Positions 14,170-22,251 of a stretch of DNA of 36,496 bases are shown piece by piece. Location of the stretch: positions 1-36,496 of the forward strand of contig NZ_JAIXST010000105.1 in the NCBI RefSeq assembly GCF_027484545.1. The letters run 5' to 3'. A program made the translations under genes and the position numbers. The notes under the pieces were generated by a model. The model was not told the origin of the DNA. It saw nothing but the letters and a program-made list of their open reading frames with translations, and searched no databases. Positions within the stretch are counted from its first letter, which is position 1. Every line of letters begins with the position of its first letter. Source of the DNA: Runella sp. (GTDB lineage: Bacteria > Bacteroidota > Bacteroidia > Cytophagales > Spirosomataceae).

Positions 14170-15711
14170 ATGGCTGGCTGGATTGCAGATGACAAAAAAA
14201 GAAATGTTATTCCAAGATGGAGAGATTTTACTCAAACTCTTAAATTGGGGGAACTTAGCCCAATCCATACTCTTGGATCTAAGCACTCCGATTTTATACA
14301 TTCGGAATTCCACAAAAAGAAAATTATAGATTGGCAAACGGAACGAACAATCAAAAATGCGATTGAACTCTTAAATTCGTCCTATGTAGTAGATGATTTA
14401 GAGCAATCTCATGAAGCAGCACTTTATCTTAATAATCAAAAAAAAATAACTTCCCCTTCAGTTGGGATATTAGCAGAGCGTATATTAGAACCTTATATCG
14501 TTGAAAATTCACTTTCCCAACCAAGTAACTTTAAAGATTTAGATTCTGTTCTTAGGCCACTGGTTAAGGATTTGAGGATATCTATTAATAATAACCTAAA
14601 TAATTCTATCAGTTGGGTTGAACTTGCACGTTTATATCTTATCTTAGGTAAAGAAAGAGCTGCTGAGAGATGCATATTAGTCGCTACTCAACTTTCACCT
14701 GATAATAGATATATAAGCAGAATAGCATCAAGATTTTTTACTCATACCGGTGATTATAAAAAGGCAAAACAAATTTTAAAGTCAAATATTGCCTTTAATG
14801 TAGATCCTTGGCTACTTGGGGCTGATATCGGTATCTCTTCACTCCAAAGAAAAAGTTCATTTCATATAAAAAAAGCAAGGGAACTGATTTTGTCTAAAAA
14901 TTACTCTCCCTTCGAATTGAACGAGCTATTATCAGCTTTAGCTACGGTAGAGCTAAATGCAGGCAGTATTAAAAATTCAAGAAAGCTATTCAATCAATCC
15001 TTGGTAACACCCAACGATAATTCTGTCGCTCAAGCAGTATGGGCTATGAACCATATAAATAATCTTAATTTTTCTAATTCTGCCTTGGATGAAATTCCTA
15101 ATATATATGAAGCTAAAGCTTATCATTATTTTAATGCTAAGCAATGGGAATCAACAATGTCAAATACATTGCAATGGTTTGTTGATCAACCATTTTCAAG
15201 AGACCCTGCGGGTTTTGGATCTTTCATAGCATCCTCTATTTTAGAGAAATATGATGATGCAGTAAAGCTATGTACATATGGCTTAAAAGCAACACCCAAT
15301 GATTTTACGTTATTGAATAATTTGGCTTTCTCATTACTAAAAATGAATAATGTAAAGGATGCCGGTACAGTCATCCATAAAATACATATAGGAACATTGG
15401 ATGAAAAACAAAAAGCTGTTTATCTGGCTACAAAAGGGTTATTTATGTACAAGAACGGCTTTTCAGACCAGGGAGCAAATTTGTATAAAGAGTCCAGTGG
15501 ACTCGCGGGGAAAATAAAAAACAAAAAACTGCAATTGCTTTCAGATTTTCACCATTTATCTATTCAACTGGAAATTGACGGATTTCCGGACGATAAAGTC
15601 GCGAAAGTTGATCAACTTGCAAAGCAGTTGGCAACCCTTGATGAGATTTATTTAGTAGATTTAGTCAATAATTTAAAAAGGCGTATTGAGGACTATAGAA
15701 CTAAACTTTGA
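14170..15711 (+). CDS. TPR-repeat protein paired with the kinase
   Basis: 513 residues, all helical, no signal peptide. TPR-like helix pairs are seen at ISWVELARLYLILGKERAAERCI, FTHTGDYKKAKQILKSNI, ELLSALATVELNAGSIKNSRKLF, and FTLLNNLAFSLLKMNNVKDAG. The first 110 residues are a separate region with a basic start (WIADDKKRNVIPRWRDF). TPR domains bind partner proteins or peptides, so this is likely a sensor, scaffold or substrate for the kinase encoded one base upstream. Its last 11 bases overlap the convergent protease gene. AT-rich like the kinase gene, unlike the flanking AbiE genes. Confidence 0.75.
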   Translation: MAGWIADDKKRNVIPRWRDFTQTLKLGELSPIHTLGSKHSDFIHSEFHKKKIIDWQTERTIKNAIELLNSSYVVDDLEQSHEAALYLNNQKKITSPSVGILAERILEPYIVENSLSQPSNFKDLDSVLRPLVKDLRISINNNLNNSISWVELARLYLILGKERAAERCILVATQLSPDNRYISRIASRFFTHTGDYKKAKQILKSNIAFNVDPWLLGADIGISSLQRKSSFHIKKARELILSKNYSPFELNELLSALATVELNAGSIKNSRKLFNQSLVTPNDNSVAQAVWAMNHINNLNFSNSALDEIPNIYEAKAYHYFNAKQWESTMSNTLQWFVDQPFSRDPAGFGSFIASSILEKYDDAVKLCTYGLKATPNDFTLLNNLAFSLLKMNNVKDAGTVIHKIHIGTLDEKQKAVYLATKGLFMYKNGFSDQGANLYKESSGLAGKIKNKKLQLLSDFHHLSIQLEIDGFPDDKVAKVDQLAKQLATLDEIYLVDLVNNLKRRIEDYRTKL

Positions 15712-16585
15712 GATAAATATTGGTTTTTGAACGGATCATCTCTCCTTTAGGAACTATTAAAACAAAAATGTTATAGGTATTGTCAAAGTAATAATAATTA
15801 CAATCTACGGACTTCATATCTTGGGAGAGAATTTGTATTTCACTTTTATAATGTTTTCGGCCAATTAAATAATCCAGTACAAAAGGTACTTCAATACCAA
15901 GTTCACTTCCCCAGGCTATCGTTCCCCAATCTTTGGTAAAAGAGTTAGATTGGAAAGAGTTTCGAACATACAATTTTGGCAAATTAAAGGTTTTGTCCTC
16001 ATCTTTTTTTAAAACTAATAAAGCGCACCTTTTTGGATTTTTTTCAACATATCTTCTTAAGGTAGAGTGGACAGAAGCCCCAAAAGTCTTTGAAAGCAAA
16101 ATTGCGGAATTCATTTCCAGTGGAAGTTCTGCCATTTTATCACTGAATATTCCGAGTTGAAAAAGTGAAGCAGAAGCAAATAAGTTTGCTTCTGCTTCAA
16201 ATAATTCATTAATATCAGGATCCAGTGTTTCGTCATCATCCAAACAGTTCTGTAATTTTTCCTGCCAAGGACAGAGCTCATGACCGGCTTCGTGTAGTTT
16301 GACAAACGTTTTTCTTACACCAAGCTGTGTTAAATCAAGGTATACTGTTTTCTCTTTACGGTCCAATACACCTCTAAGTTTTATCATTCCTCTTCTGACC
16401 TGCATATCGGCTTTATTGAAAAATGAATTATTTATTTTGCTTAAATCCACCCCTGAACTGACTTTCAAATTGGCATAGGCAAGTATCTTATCAACAGGAG
16501 TTGGAAAAATCCCCAATGCTTTACTGCCGGATAAAGTGTCCAAAGCAATATTTTCAACTGCCTTGATTTTGTGTTCACTTAGCAT
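15701..16585 (-). CDS. ImmA/IrrE family metallo-endopeptidase (CapP-like)
   Basis: 294 residues. The zinc protease motif HEAGH is at 98-102, with a downstream acidic ligand in EAEANLFASASLF (about 130-142), as in COG2856 proteases. The N-terminal helix resembles DNA-repressor-associated peptidases, and the C-terminal third (about 190-294) is a separate domain that could sense a ligand. Such enzymes cleave a partner XRE repressor. The gene overlaps that partner by 11 bases. CapP, the CBASS-associated relative, responds to single-stranded DNA; similar sensing here is inference. Confidence 0.87.
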   Translation of the reverse strand: MLSEHKIKAVENIALDTLSGSKALGIFPTPVDKILAYANLKVSSGVDLSKINNSFFNKADMQVRRGMIKLRGVLDRKEKTVYLDLTQLGVRKTFVKLHEAGHELCPWQEKLQNCLDDDETLDPDINELFEAEANLFASASLFQLGIFSDKMAELPLEMNSAILLSKTFGASVHSTLRRYVEKNPKRCALLVLKKDEDKTFNLPKLYVRNSFQSNSFTKDWGTIAWGSELGIEVPFVLDYLIGRKHYKSEIQILSQDMKSVDCNYYYFDNTYNIFVLIVPKGEMIRSKTNIYLKV

Positions 16586-16913
16586 CTCTGAAACGCATAT
16601 ACTTTAAAAAATTTAACAGTTCCTCTTCTTCTTCCGTTGTCAGATTTTCGGAGGATAGTGCAAAGTGTCTTTCCAGCTTGGTGGAATCTTTCTTTTTCTC
16701 GACTATGCCTGCCATAACCATCAAATCATCAAAACTGATGTTGAAAAGTTCTGACAACTTGTACAAGGTGTTCGCAGACGGTTTTTTGATTTTATCGTTT
16801 TCTAACTGGCTTAAATAAGCGTTAGAGATGCCGGATTGTATTTCTACTTCTCTTAATGTAAGTCTTTTAAGTTCACGGGCTTCCCGTATCACTTTTCCTA
16901 CGGTCTTTTCCAT
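16575..16913 (-). CDS. XRE family transcriptional repressor (CapH-like)
   Basis: 112 residues from the ATG at 16913; an in-frame TTG at 16937 would add eight residues but is a poorer start. The helix-turn-helix spans about 5-60 (VIREARELKRLTLREVEIQSGISNAYLSQLE, then KPSANTLYKLSELFNI), and the linear C-terminus (SSENLTTEEEEELLNFLKYMRF) is a likely protease-sensitive dimerisation tail. It is co-transcribed with the metalloprotease and divergent from the ubiquitin-like operon, with dyad operators between. It probably represses both directions until cleaved. Confidence 0.88.
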   Translation of the reverse strand: MEKTVGKVIREARELKRLTLREVEIQSGISNAYLSQLENDKIKKPSANTLYKLSELFNISFDDLMVMAGIVEKKKDSTKLERHFALSSENLTTEEEEELLNFLKYMRFRDAK

Positions 16914-16953
16914 GGTAGTATTGATTTTTTTACACAAAGTAAATAAATCTAAA

Positions 16954-16977
16954 TTTACAAAGCAAGCGCTAAGTAAA
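16954..16977. promoter_or_regulatory. Dyad operator candidate for the XRE repressor
   Basis: The 24-base element has the symmetric pattern TTTAC-N2-AGC-N4-GCT-N2-GTAAA. It lies about 40 bases upstream of the repressor start, in the position of its promoter (a TACTTTG-like box on the minus strand lies between), so binding would shut off the repressor and protease genes. Confidence 0.55.
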
Positions 16978-17058
16978 TATTTGATGTATCAAAAATTTGC
17001 TTAATACAAATCTTTGATTGTTAATCTCTTGCTAAATATACGAAAAAATAATTTAGAT

Positions 17059-17095
17059 TTTGCTTGCTTCACCAAGCAAAACGTCATTACCTTTG
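17059..17095 (+). promoter_or_regulatory. Promoter of the ubiquitin-like operon with overlapping dyad
   Basis: TACCTTTG (17088-17095) matches the TAnnTTTG -7 box, with TTG at 17064-17066 giving a 21-base spacing. A perfect 8-bp dyad, TTTGCTTG (17059-17066) and CAAGCAAA (17073-17080), covers the upstream element. Related half-sites occur at 16996-17003 (TTTGCTTA) and 17029-17036 (TTGCTAAA). The expected start of transcription is near 17100, about 20 bases before the ATG at 17123. Confidence 0.6.
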
Positions 17096-17122
17096 CATCG
17101 AAACAATTTCATTTAATACACT

Positions 17123-17794
17123 ATGAAACCAAACACAAATGCGGGAGTTGACACAGGAGTTGCCACCCCGCTTCCAGTAACCTTCCAAGATCAAAAATTT
17201 ACTTGGGGTGGTCAGTATGCAAATGGTAAAGAGCTTAAGAAGCTTTTCGGAGTTCCTGTCGATCAAGCGTTGTTTTTATCTCTTGTAGACCCATGGGATG
17301 ACCAATTGATCACTGATGAAATGATCATTGACTTGGCACGTCCAGGTGTCGAAAAGTTCTATGTTCGCCTGCCGCTGGAATACCAACTGGATGACAAGAA
17401 GCTTTCATGGGATAAACCGTTCATTACAGGGCTTGAACTCCGTCAAATTGGTGGAGTGGAAGTTGAGGATGAAATCTGGTTGAAGATTCCAAAGCCCTAT
17501 TCGGACGAATTAGTAAAAAATGAGATTCGTATCGACTTGACTCGTCCCGAAGTCGAACAATTTTACGTCGTTAAGGCTGAGGTAGTAATTACGATTAACG
17601 CTATTGAGCACAAGGTAAAACGAGGCACCTACAGCGTAGCTCAACTCAAAAAAGTTGGTAATATTAAAGCTACTGACGAGTTAGATCAGATAAAATCAGG
17701 GCATGTACTGGTTCCTTTGGAAGATGATGCTTCTGTCGAAATCAAGGGTTGTGAGCAGTTTGTTTCTCATAAAAGAGACGGATCTTCCTCGTAA
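17123..17794 (+). CDS. Multi-ubiquitin protein (tandem ubiquitin-like domains)
   Basis: 223 residues with three beta-grasp repeats. Repeats 1 (about 20-85) and 2 (about 86-152) share an ITG-ELxxxxG-V-xDxxLWL pattern and end in matching segments: DLARPGVEKFYV and DLTRPEVEQFYV. Repeat 3 (about 153-215) is shorter and more divergent (VVITINAIEHKVKRGTYSVAQL) and ends CEQFVSHKRDGSSS. This is the multiubiquitin family that heads prokaryotic ubiquitin-like operons. A single Gly followed by SSS at the C-terminus suggests the JAB domain encoded two genes on trims the tail to expose Gly for E1 activation. First gene of the operon, just after the regulated promoter. Confidence 0.88.
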   Translation: MKPNTNAGVDTGVATPLPVTFQDQKFTWGGQYANGKELKKLFGVPVDQALFLSLVDPWDDQLITDEMIIDLARPGVEKFYVRLPLEYQLDDKKLSWDKPFITGLELRQIGGVEVEDEIWLKIPKPYSDELVKNEIRIDLTRPEVEQFYVVKAEVVITINAIEHKVKRGTYSVAQLKKVGNIKATDELDQIKSGHVLVPLEDDASVEIKGCEQFVSHKRDGSSS

Positions 17795-17809
17795 AATATC
17801 GTTTGCGTA

Positions 17810-18151
17810 ATGGCGTTTCCTGATAATCAAATCGCCGGATTAAAGCTTATAGCCCCTTCGTTGAGCACTGCCGACGAAGGAGGCTATACCTATATCCGAA
17901 TAGAAAATCTCCGGCTACCGAAGGGGTGTCAGCCGGAGCTCGTAGATGCTTTACTGTGCCCTACCCCCAGAGAAGGTTACAACTCACGCCTTTTCTTTGC
18001 ACAGCCAATCACCGGTGGCCCTTCCCGTAATTGGAATGGAAATATCCGGGTACTGAACCAAAACTGGTATGCGATTTCTTGGCAAACCGAGCTGGGAAAG
18101 AGCTTGGCAGAAATACTTTTAGTTCACTTAGATGCTTTTCGAACAAGATGA
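17810..18151 (+). CDS. Prokaryotic E2-like protein (Prok-E2_E type)
   Basis: 113 residues. Signature segments are LPKGCQPELVDALLCPTP (about 37-53), GYNSRLFFAQ (57-66), NWN (74-76) and a C-terminal ISWQT...ILLVHLDAFR. These fit the prokaryotic E2 family E, small ubiquitin-conjugating proteins found between multi-ubiquitin and E1 genes. Cys40 and Cys50 are the candidate acceptor cysteines; which of them, if either, carries the thioester cannot be told from sequence. It starts 15 bases after the multi-ubiquitin stop, and its stop overlaps the E1 start (ATGA). Confidence 0.8.
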   Translation: MAFPDNQIAGLKLIAPSLSTADEGGYTYIRIENLRLPKGCQPELVDALLCPTPREGYNSRLFFAQPITGGPSRNWNGNIRVLNQNWYAISWQTELGKSLAEILLVHLDAFRTR

Positions 18152-19476
18152 AGAAAAATGATATTCATTTTCGTATTCCGCAAAGGTTGCATCAACAAAT
18201 GCTTGATGACTTGCGGCGACCACACCCGTTCGCTTTTGAGAGAGTAGGTTTCTTGTATACTACCTCTGTGGAAATGCCTGATAAAACAATTTTGATTATT
18301 GCGACCGAATACACTCCGGTTGAAGATACTCATTACATTAATGATTATTCTGTCGGAGCAAAAATTAATTCCGACGCTATCAGGACTGCCATGCAAAGAT
18401 CACTTAAAAATCAAACCGGGTGTTTTCATGTCCATATACATGACCATCGAGGTATACCTACACCAAGCCGCACGGATATCAAGAGCTTATCTGGCGTAGT
18501 AGAAAGCTTGAGTAATGTTGCTCCCAATGAGGCCAACGGCTATTTGATTCTAAGCCGTGACTCCTTTTATGCAGCCGTAAAAGTAAAGGGTATTGTTAGT
18601 TTACAAATGCCGAAAATTATTTCGGCTATTGGAAAACCAATGTTGTTTTCATTTGAAAATACATACTTACCTGTGAAAGCCATATACAATCGCCAATCCT
18701 TTCTCGGCCCTGCTTCCCCTTTAATTTTTGATACAATTAAAGTTGGTATTGTAGGCTATGGCGGTGGCGGCTCTCACATAGGGCAACTGTTGGCTCATAT
18801 TGGTATAAAAAATATAGTGGTATTTGACGGAGATATTGTTGAAGAAACTAACTTAAATCGATTAATCGGAGCTTGGCCGCCAGATGCTGTAAATAAAGCG
18901 GCTAAGACAAAAATTGCCAAAAGGACAATTAAGAAAATAAATCCGAAAGCTAATGTAGTAATCTGTAGCGAACGATGGCAACAGCGTCCGGAACTTATTC
19001 ATTCTTGTGATGTAATGTTTGGAGGAGTTGATTCCTATGGCGAACGAGATCAGTTGGAAGCGGAATGTCGTCGTTACTTGATACCTTTACTTGATATAGG
19101 AATGGATGTTCATCAATCGGAAGATTCTCCGTTTTCAATGTCAGGTCAAGTTATTCTTTCAATGCCTGGATCTGCCTGTATGCGTTGTTTTCAGTTTTTA
19201 ACGGAAAAGAAACTTGCATTGGAAGCGGCAAAGTATGGGAAAGTAGGCGGTCGCCCTCAAGTAGTATGGCCCAATGGAGTATTAGCTTCTACCGCAGTGG
19301 GTTTATTTGTAAATCTTGTAACCAATTGGGCAGAGGATCAAACCGGTCCTGCCTATTTGGAATATGACGGTAATACTGGCTTAATTCGGGAACACATTAG
19401 AGCGAGTTTTACAAAGGGCGATTGCTCGCACTATCCGTTAGAAGCAGTGGGCAAGCCTAAATTTATAGCTTTGTAA
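18148..19476 (+). CDS. JAB deubiquitinase - ThiF-type E1 fusion
   Basis: 442 residues from the ATG at 18148, which overlaps the E2 stop as ATGA; a longer in-frame ORF upstream lies wholly inside the E2 gene. Residues about 1-165 form a JAB/JAMM metalloprotease with Glu31, the HxH (94-98) and Ser107-xx-Asp110 of the zinc site. Residues about 190-440 form an E1: the nucleotide loop GYGGGGS (203-209), VFDGDIVEETNLNR, and a CMRC cysteine pair plus a C-terminal GDCSHYP for thioester or zinc binding. One protein thus processes (or removes) and activates the ubiquitin-like protein. Related fusions are known in prokaryotic ubiquitin-like operons. Confidence 0.88.
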   Translation: MKKNDIHFRIPQRLHQQMLDDLRRPHPFAFERVGFLYTTSVEMPDKTILIIATEYTPVEDTHYINDYSVGAKINSDAIRTAMQRSLKNQTGCFHVHIHDHRGIPTPSRTDIKSLSGVVESLSNVAPNEANGYLILSRDSFYAAVKVKGIVSLQMPKIISAIGKPMLFSFENTYLPVKAIYNRQSFLGPASPLIFDTIKVGIVGYGGGGSHIGQLLAHIGIKNIVVFDGDIVEETNLNRLIGAWPPDAVNKAAKTKIAKRTIKKINPKANVVICSERWQQRPELIHSCDVMFGGVDSYGERDQLEAECRRYLIPLLDIGMDVHQSEDSPFSMSGQVILSMPGSACMRCFQFLTEKKLALEAAKYGKVGGRPQVVWPNGVLASTAVGLFVNLVTNWAEDQTGPAYLEYDGNTGLIREHIRASFTKGDCSHYPLEAVGKPKFIAL

Positions 19477-19529
19477 GTTGAAAAAGCGGATTCAACAAAA
19501 TAGTTCTGAATCCAAGATTGCCGCGATGC

Positions 19530-19564
19530 ACTATTCGTAAACATCCGAAATGTTTACGAATAGT
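19530..19564. terminator. Perfect 15-bp hairpin after the ubiquitin-like operon
   Basis: ACTATTCGTAAACAT (19530-19544) and ATGTTTACGAATAGT (19550-19564) surround the loop CCGAA. It begins 53 bases after the E1 stop. Only a short T run follows on the plus strand, so it may be a weak terminator or an mRNA-stabilising end. Confidence 0.55.
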
Positions 19565-19577
19565 TTACCAAAGAAAA

Positions 19578-19608
19578 AGGCAGTTACAACTTTTGGTCGT
19601 AACTGCCT
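19578..19608 (-). terminator. Terminator downstream of tRNA-Phe
   Basis: AGGCAGTTAC (19578-19587) pairs with GTAACTGCCT (19599-19608). Read on the minus strand it lies 10 bases beyond the tRNA 3' end and is followed by TTTTTCTTTGG. Confidence 0.7.
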
Positions 19609-19618
19609 GATTTTGAGG

Positions 19619-19691
19619 TGGTGATGGACGGAATCGAACCGCCGACACAAGGATTTTCAGTCCTTTGCTCTACCGACTGAGCTACATCACC
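19619..19691 (-). tRNA. tRNA-Phe (anticodon GAA)
   Basis: A complete cloverleaf can be drawn: acceptor GGTGATG / CATCACC, D arm GCTC...GAGC, anticodon arm AAGGA-CTGAAAA-TCCTT with anticodon GAA, and T arm GGCGG-TTCGATT-CCGTC. It is 73 bases with discriminator A. CCA is not encoded. Its 3' end faces the defence island. Confidence 0.95.
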
Positions 19692-19896
19692 ATCGTTGTC
19701 GGTACTTCCCGTGATTTGGGAGTGCAAAAATGGGAGTTTCGATTTTAAAACGCAACTATTTTCTAAAAATTTATTGCAAAAATAATTGCTTAAAACGACG
19801 GTGGAGTACTTAGTGGCTTGTTTATCAAGGGATTTAGTAGTGTATTTTTCTTGAAAATTTTTTGCGATTTATTGTAAACAGTCGACCAATTATGAT

Positions 19897-22251
19897 CTAT
19901 TGACCTATAAAATCCCGATAGGTGCTGCATTCTTCAATCACTTCGCGGGTGTATTGGGTAGTGGGATATTTGCTTTTTAAGAGCCCAAAGTAAGCACCAA
20001 GCCTTTTTTTAGACTCTGCATTCATGCGGGCCATGAAGGCGGCTTGCTCATTTTCGGAATAACCCACATTACGGCCTTCGGCAGCCTCGAACAATTTAAA
20101 GGCATTTCGTTCGCACATGGAGGCTCCAAAGGCGGCTTTGGCGGCTATTTCGGAATTTTTGGTGAGTTGAAGGGCTTTTTCAAAATAGGTCTTGGCTTGC
20201 GTAGCAGCAAAATAGTCTTCTCCTGACAAATCACGCGGTGGGTACATGTATTGGTATTCTGCACTGCTCCATTGTCGTTGGGAAAGTATCCAGCTATTTC
20301 CCCAATAGCCCGTATTGTAAGCACCGCAACCGAGTAAATAAGCGGCTTCTGCATCTCCTGCTTTCATTTTCTTTTCCAATTCCGTCATTCGCTTGGCAAA
20401 GGTGGCGGGAGTGACGGTTTCTTCCGCATTTTGGCCGTTGTCGGGGTTGATATAAAAAGGATTGCTGTCAAGGTAAGTGGCAAAGGGCTCCTGCTTCCAA
20501 GTTTGAGGGGATACTTTCCCAAAAGCCTCGGCGGCTTCGGCATAGTGATGTTGGCTGAGGTATTTTCGTCCCAATACAATGTACATGTAGTTAGCGTCAA
20601 TTCCTGAGAGTTTAACTAAACGTTTGTCGAAATCCCCCAATGTGGGCTGCTGAATGTATTTCAATACTTCCTGAACGGATTCCGCCGAAGCACTGTCTTC
20701 TACGGCGTAGCGGTCGGTATTGGTGGCAAAAGCGGAGGCGTAGCCGTCGGCGTTTTGGGGGCGAGATTGCCAACTGGCTGCTGATTCTAATAAAAAGGCT
20801 TTGGCTAAATGGATTCCGCCGGCATTCTCCTGTTTTTTAGAACTGCACCCAGATAACCATCCACCCGATTTCTTATCGTCCAAGGGTTGTCCACGGTACA
20901 TTTTAGCCAAGAGGCCACAGGCGCGGGTATAGGCATTGACCACGCGGAAATTGTCCGATTTTCTAAACTGTTCCAACATTCCAATCGCCTGATTTTCAAA
21001 TTCAGGGGTAATCTTATCTTGTTTGGCAATCAATAACAGCATTTGCTGAATGGACATTTGCTGTTTTAGGTACGAATTTTGAGTGGAGGCCGCCTGTGCT
21101 TTGGTCAGGTAATCACCTGACTTATCGTAGTTTTTGTTCACATAAGCAATGTAAGAGGCGGCCGTATACCAAAAAGCAGGATTGCCCAGGCTTTTATTTT
21201 CGGCATTATTGGCATTGAATTCACCGAGTTGCTCAAAATACGTAGAGGACTCAGCACGGCGATTTTCAAAAGCGGCGGTATCTTCTACGTAAGGAATTTC
21301 ACCGAGTGAATAATATTCATTTTTGTTGATTTCCCGGGCTGTAATGAGCTCAATGAGCTTATTTTTAGGATTGAGTTCTACAATTTTTTTCAACATGGGT
21401 AAACCATCTTCCAGCGGTTGAATGGCACAAAGGGCATAAACAGCTGCCTTCTCGGCGTCATTTTGACAATAACTCAGCGCTTTTTCCTGAAACTTGATTC
21501 CTTTGGAGCGCAGGCTCAAATCCGCTTCGCGGCGGCGAGAGGGGCAACGTTCAAAAACCAAGGCAAACTCGTAAATGGCTTTGGCGGTATCACCCAAAGA
21601 TAATGTGGCTCCTGCTTTGCGCGCAAAAGCCCAATCGCTGATAAAAGTCTTGGTTTTGAGGGGTTGGATGAATGTCTCATATATTTCAAGGCAGTCTTCG
21701 GGCTGATAATTCATCATCGCTAACTTCACCGCTTGAAAAGCGTAGCGTTCTTTTAAAAATACATCTGTGGTGGTGCTCGCCAACTGCCGCGCTGTCTGAA
21801 AAGACTCCACTAAGACCAAGGAATCTTTGTAACTTTCTTCCCATGAATGAACGGCAGGTTGATAGGCTTTTTCAACAGCTTTAGCAAATTGAAGATAGCT
21901 AACGGCAGCTTTGTTGCCTTTGAGCATCAGCCGATTGGGAAGGGTATTGTTTGCAGTTTCTGTATAAAAGTAGTTGTAAGCAACGGCTTCGCTGACACCG
22001 GCATAATTGGCCCAGGCTTGGGCGTTGGTATTTTCACCCAGTTGAAGTGAATCGCTGTATTCGTCCAAATATAAAAACTGCTGGGTGTAGTGATACCGCC
22101 CGTCACCTTCCTGAACTGTAGCACTTTCAGGAAGGAAATAGCTGGTAAATTCGTTCAAATCGGCGGGGCCACTCGCACAGGCAAGTAAAATCAGAACGGC
22201 AACAGTTTTAGTGGAATGTTTGAAATACCTGTTGAAGGGAATCTTTTTCAT
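19897..22251 (-). CDS. Large TPR-type lipoprotein
   Basis: About 784 residues from the ATG at 22251; thirteen further in-frame codons upstream are less likely because the signal peptide begins at MKKIPFNRYF. A lipobox LLAC puts the lipidated Cys at residue 25, so it is exported and membrane-anchored. The rest is a solenoid of helical repeats, for example KAIYEFALVFERCP, YAEAAEAFGKVSPQ and AKTYFEKALQLTKNSEIA. It begins inside the 3' end of the upstream membrane-protein gene (44-base overlap), implying one transcript. The family is common next to large membrane proteins in Bacteroidota; function unknown. Confidence 0.75.
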   Translation of the reverse strand: MKKIPFNRYFKHSTKTVAVLILLACASGPADLNEFTSYFLPESATVQEGDGRYHYTQQFLYLDEYSDSLQLGENTNAQAWANYAGVSEAVAYNYFYTETANNTLPNRLMLKGNKAAVSYLQFAKAVEKAYQPAVHSWEESYKDSLVLVESFQTARQLASTTTDVFLKERYAFQAVKLAMMNYQPEDCLEIYETFIQPLKTKTFISDWAFARKAGATLSLGDTAKAIYEFALVFERCPSRRREADLSLRSKGIKFQEKALSYCQNDAEKAAVYALCAIQPLEDGLPMLKKIVELNPKNKLIELITAREINKNEYYSLGEIPYVEDTAAFENRRAESSTYFEQLGEFNANNAENKSLGNPAFWYTAASYIAYVNKNYDKSGDYLTKAQAASTQNSYLKQQMSIQQMLLLIAKQDKITPEFENQAIGMLEQFRKSDNFRVVNAYTRACGLLAKMYRGQPLDDKKSGGWLSGCSSKKQENAGGIHLAKAFLLESAASWQSRPQNADGYASAFATNTDRYAVEDSASAESVQEVLKYIQQPTLGDFDKRLVKLSGIDANYMYIVLGRKYLSQHHYAEAAEAFGKVSPQTWKQEPFATYLDSNPFYINPDNGQNAEETVTPATFAKRMTELEKKMKAGDAEAAYLLGCGAYNTGYWGNSWILSQRQWSSAEYQYMYPPRDLSGEDYFAATQAKTYFEKALQLTKNSEIAAKAAFGASMCERNAFKLFEAAEGRNVGYSENEQAAFMARMNAESKKRLGAYFGLLKSKYPTTQYTREVIEECSTYRDFIGQ

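Noticed and set aside
18031-18147. Upstream extension of the JAB-E1 reading frame
   Set aside because: It lies entirely inside the E2 gene, and the ATG at 18148 with the ATGA overlap is the natural start.
15701-19476. CBASS operon, suggested by the CapH/CapP-like pair
   Set aside because: No CD-NTase or Cap effector gene is present; the adjacent operon is multi-ubiquitin, E2 and JAB-E1.
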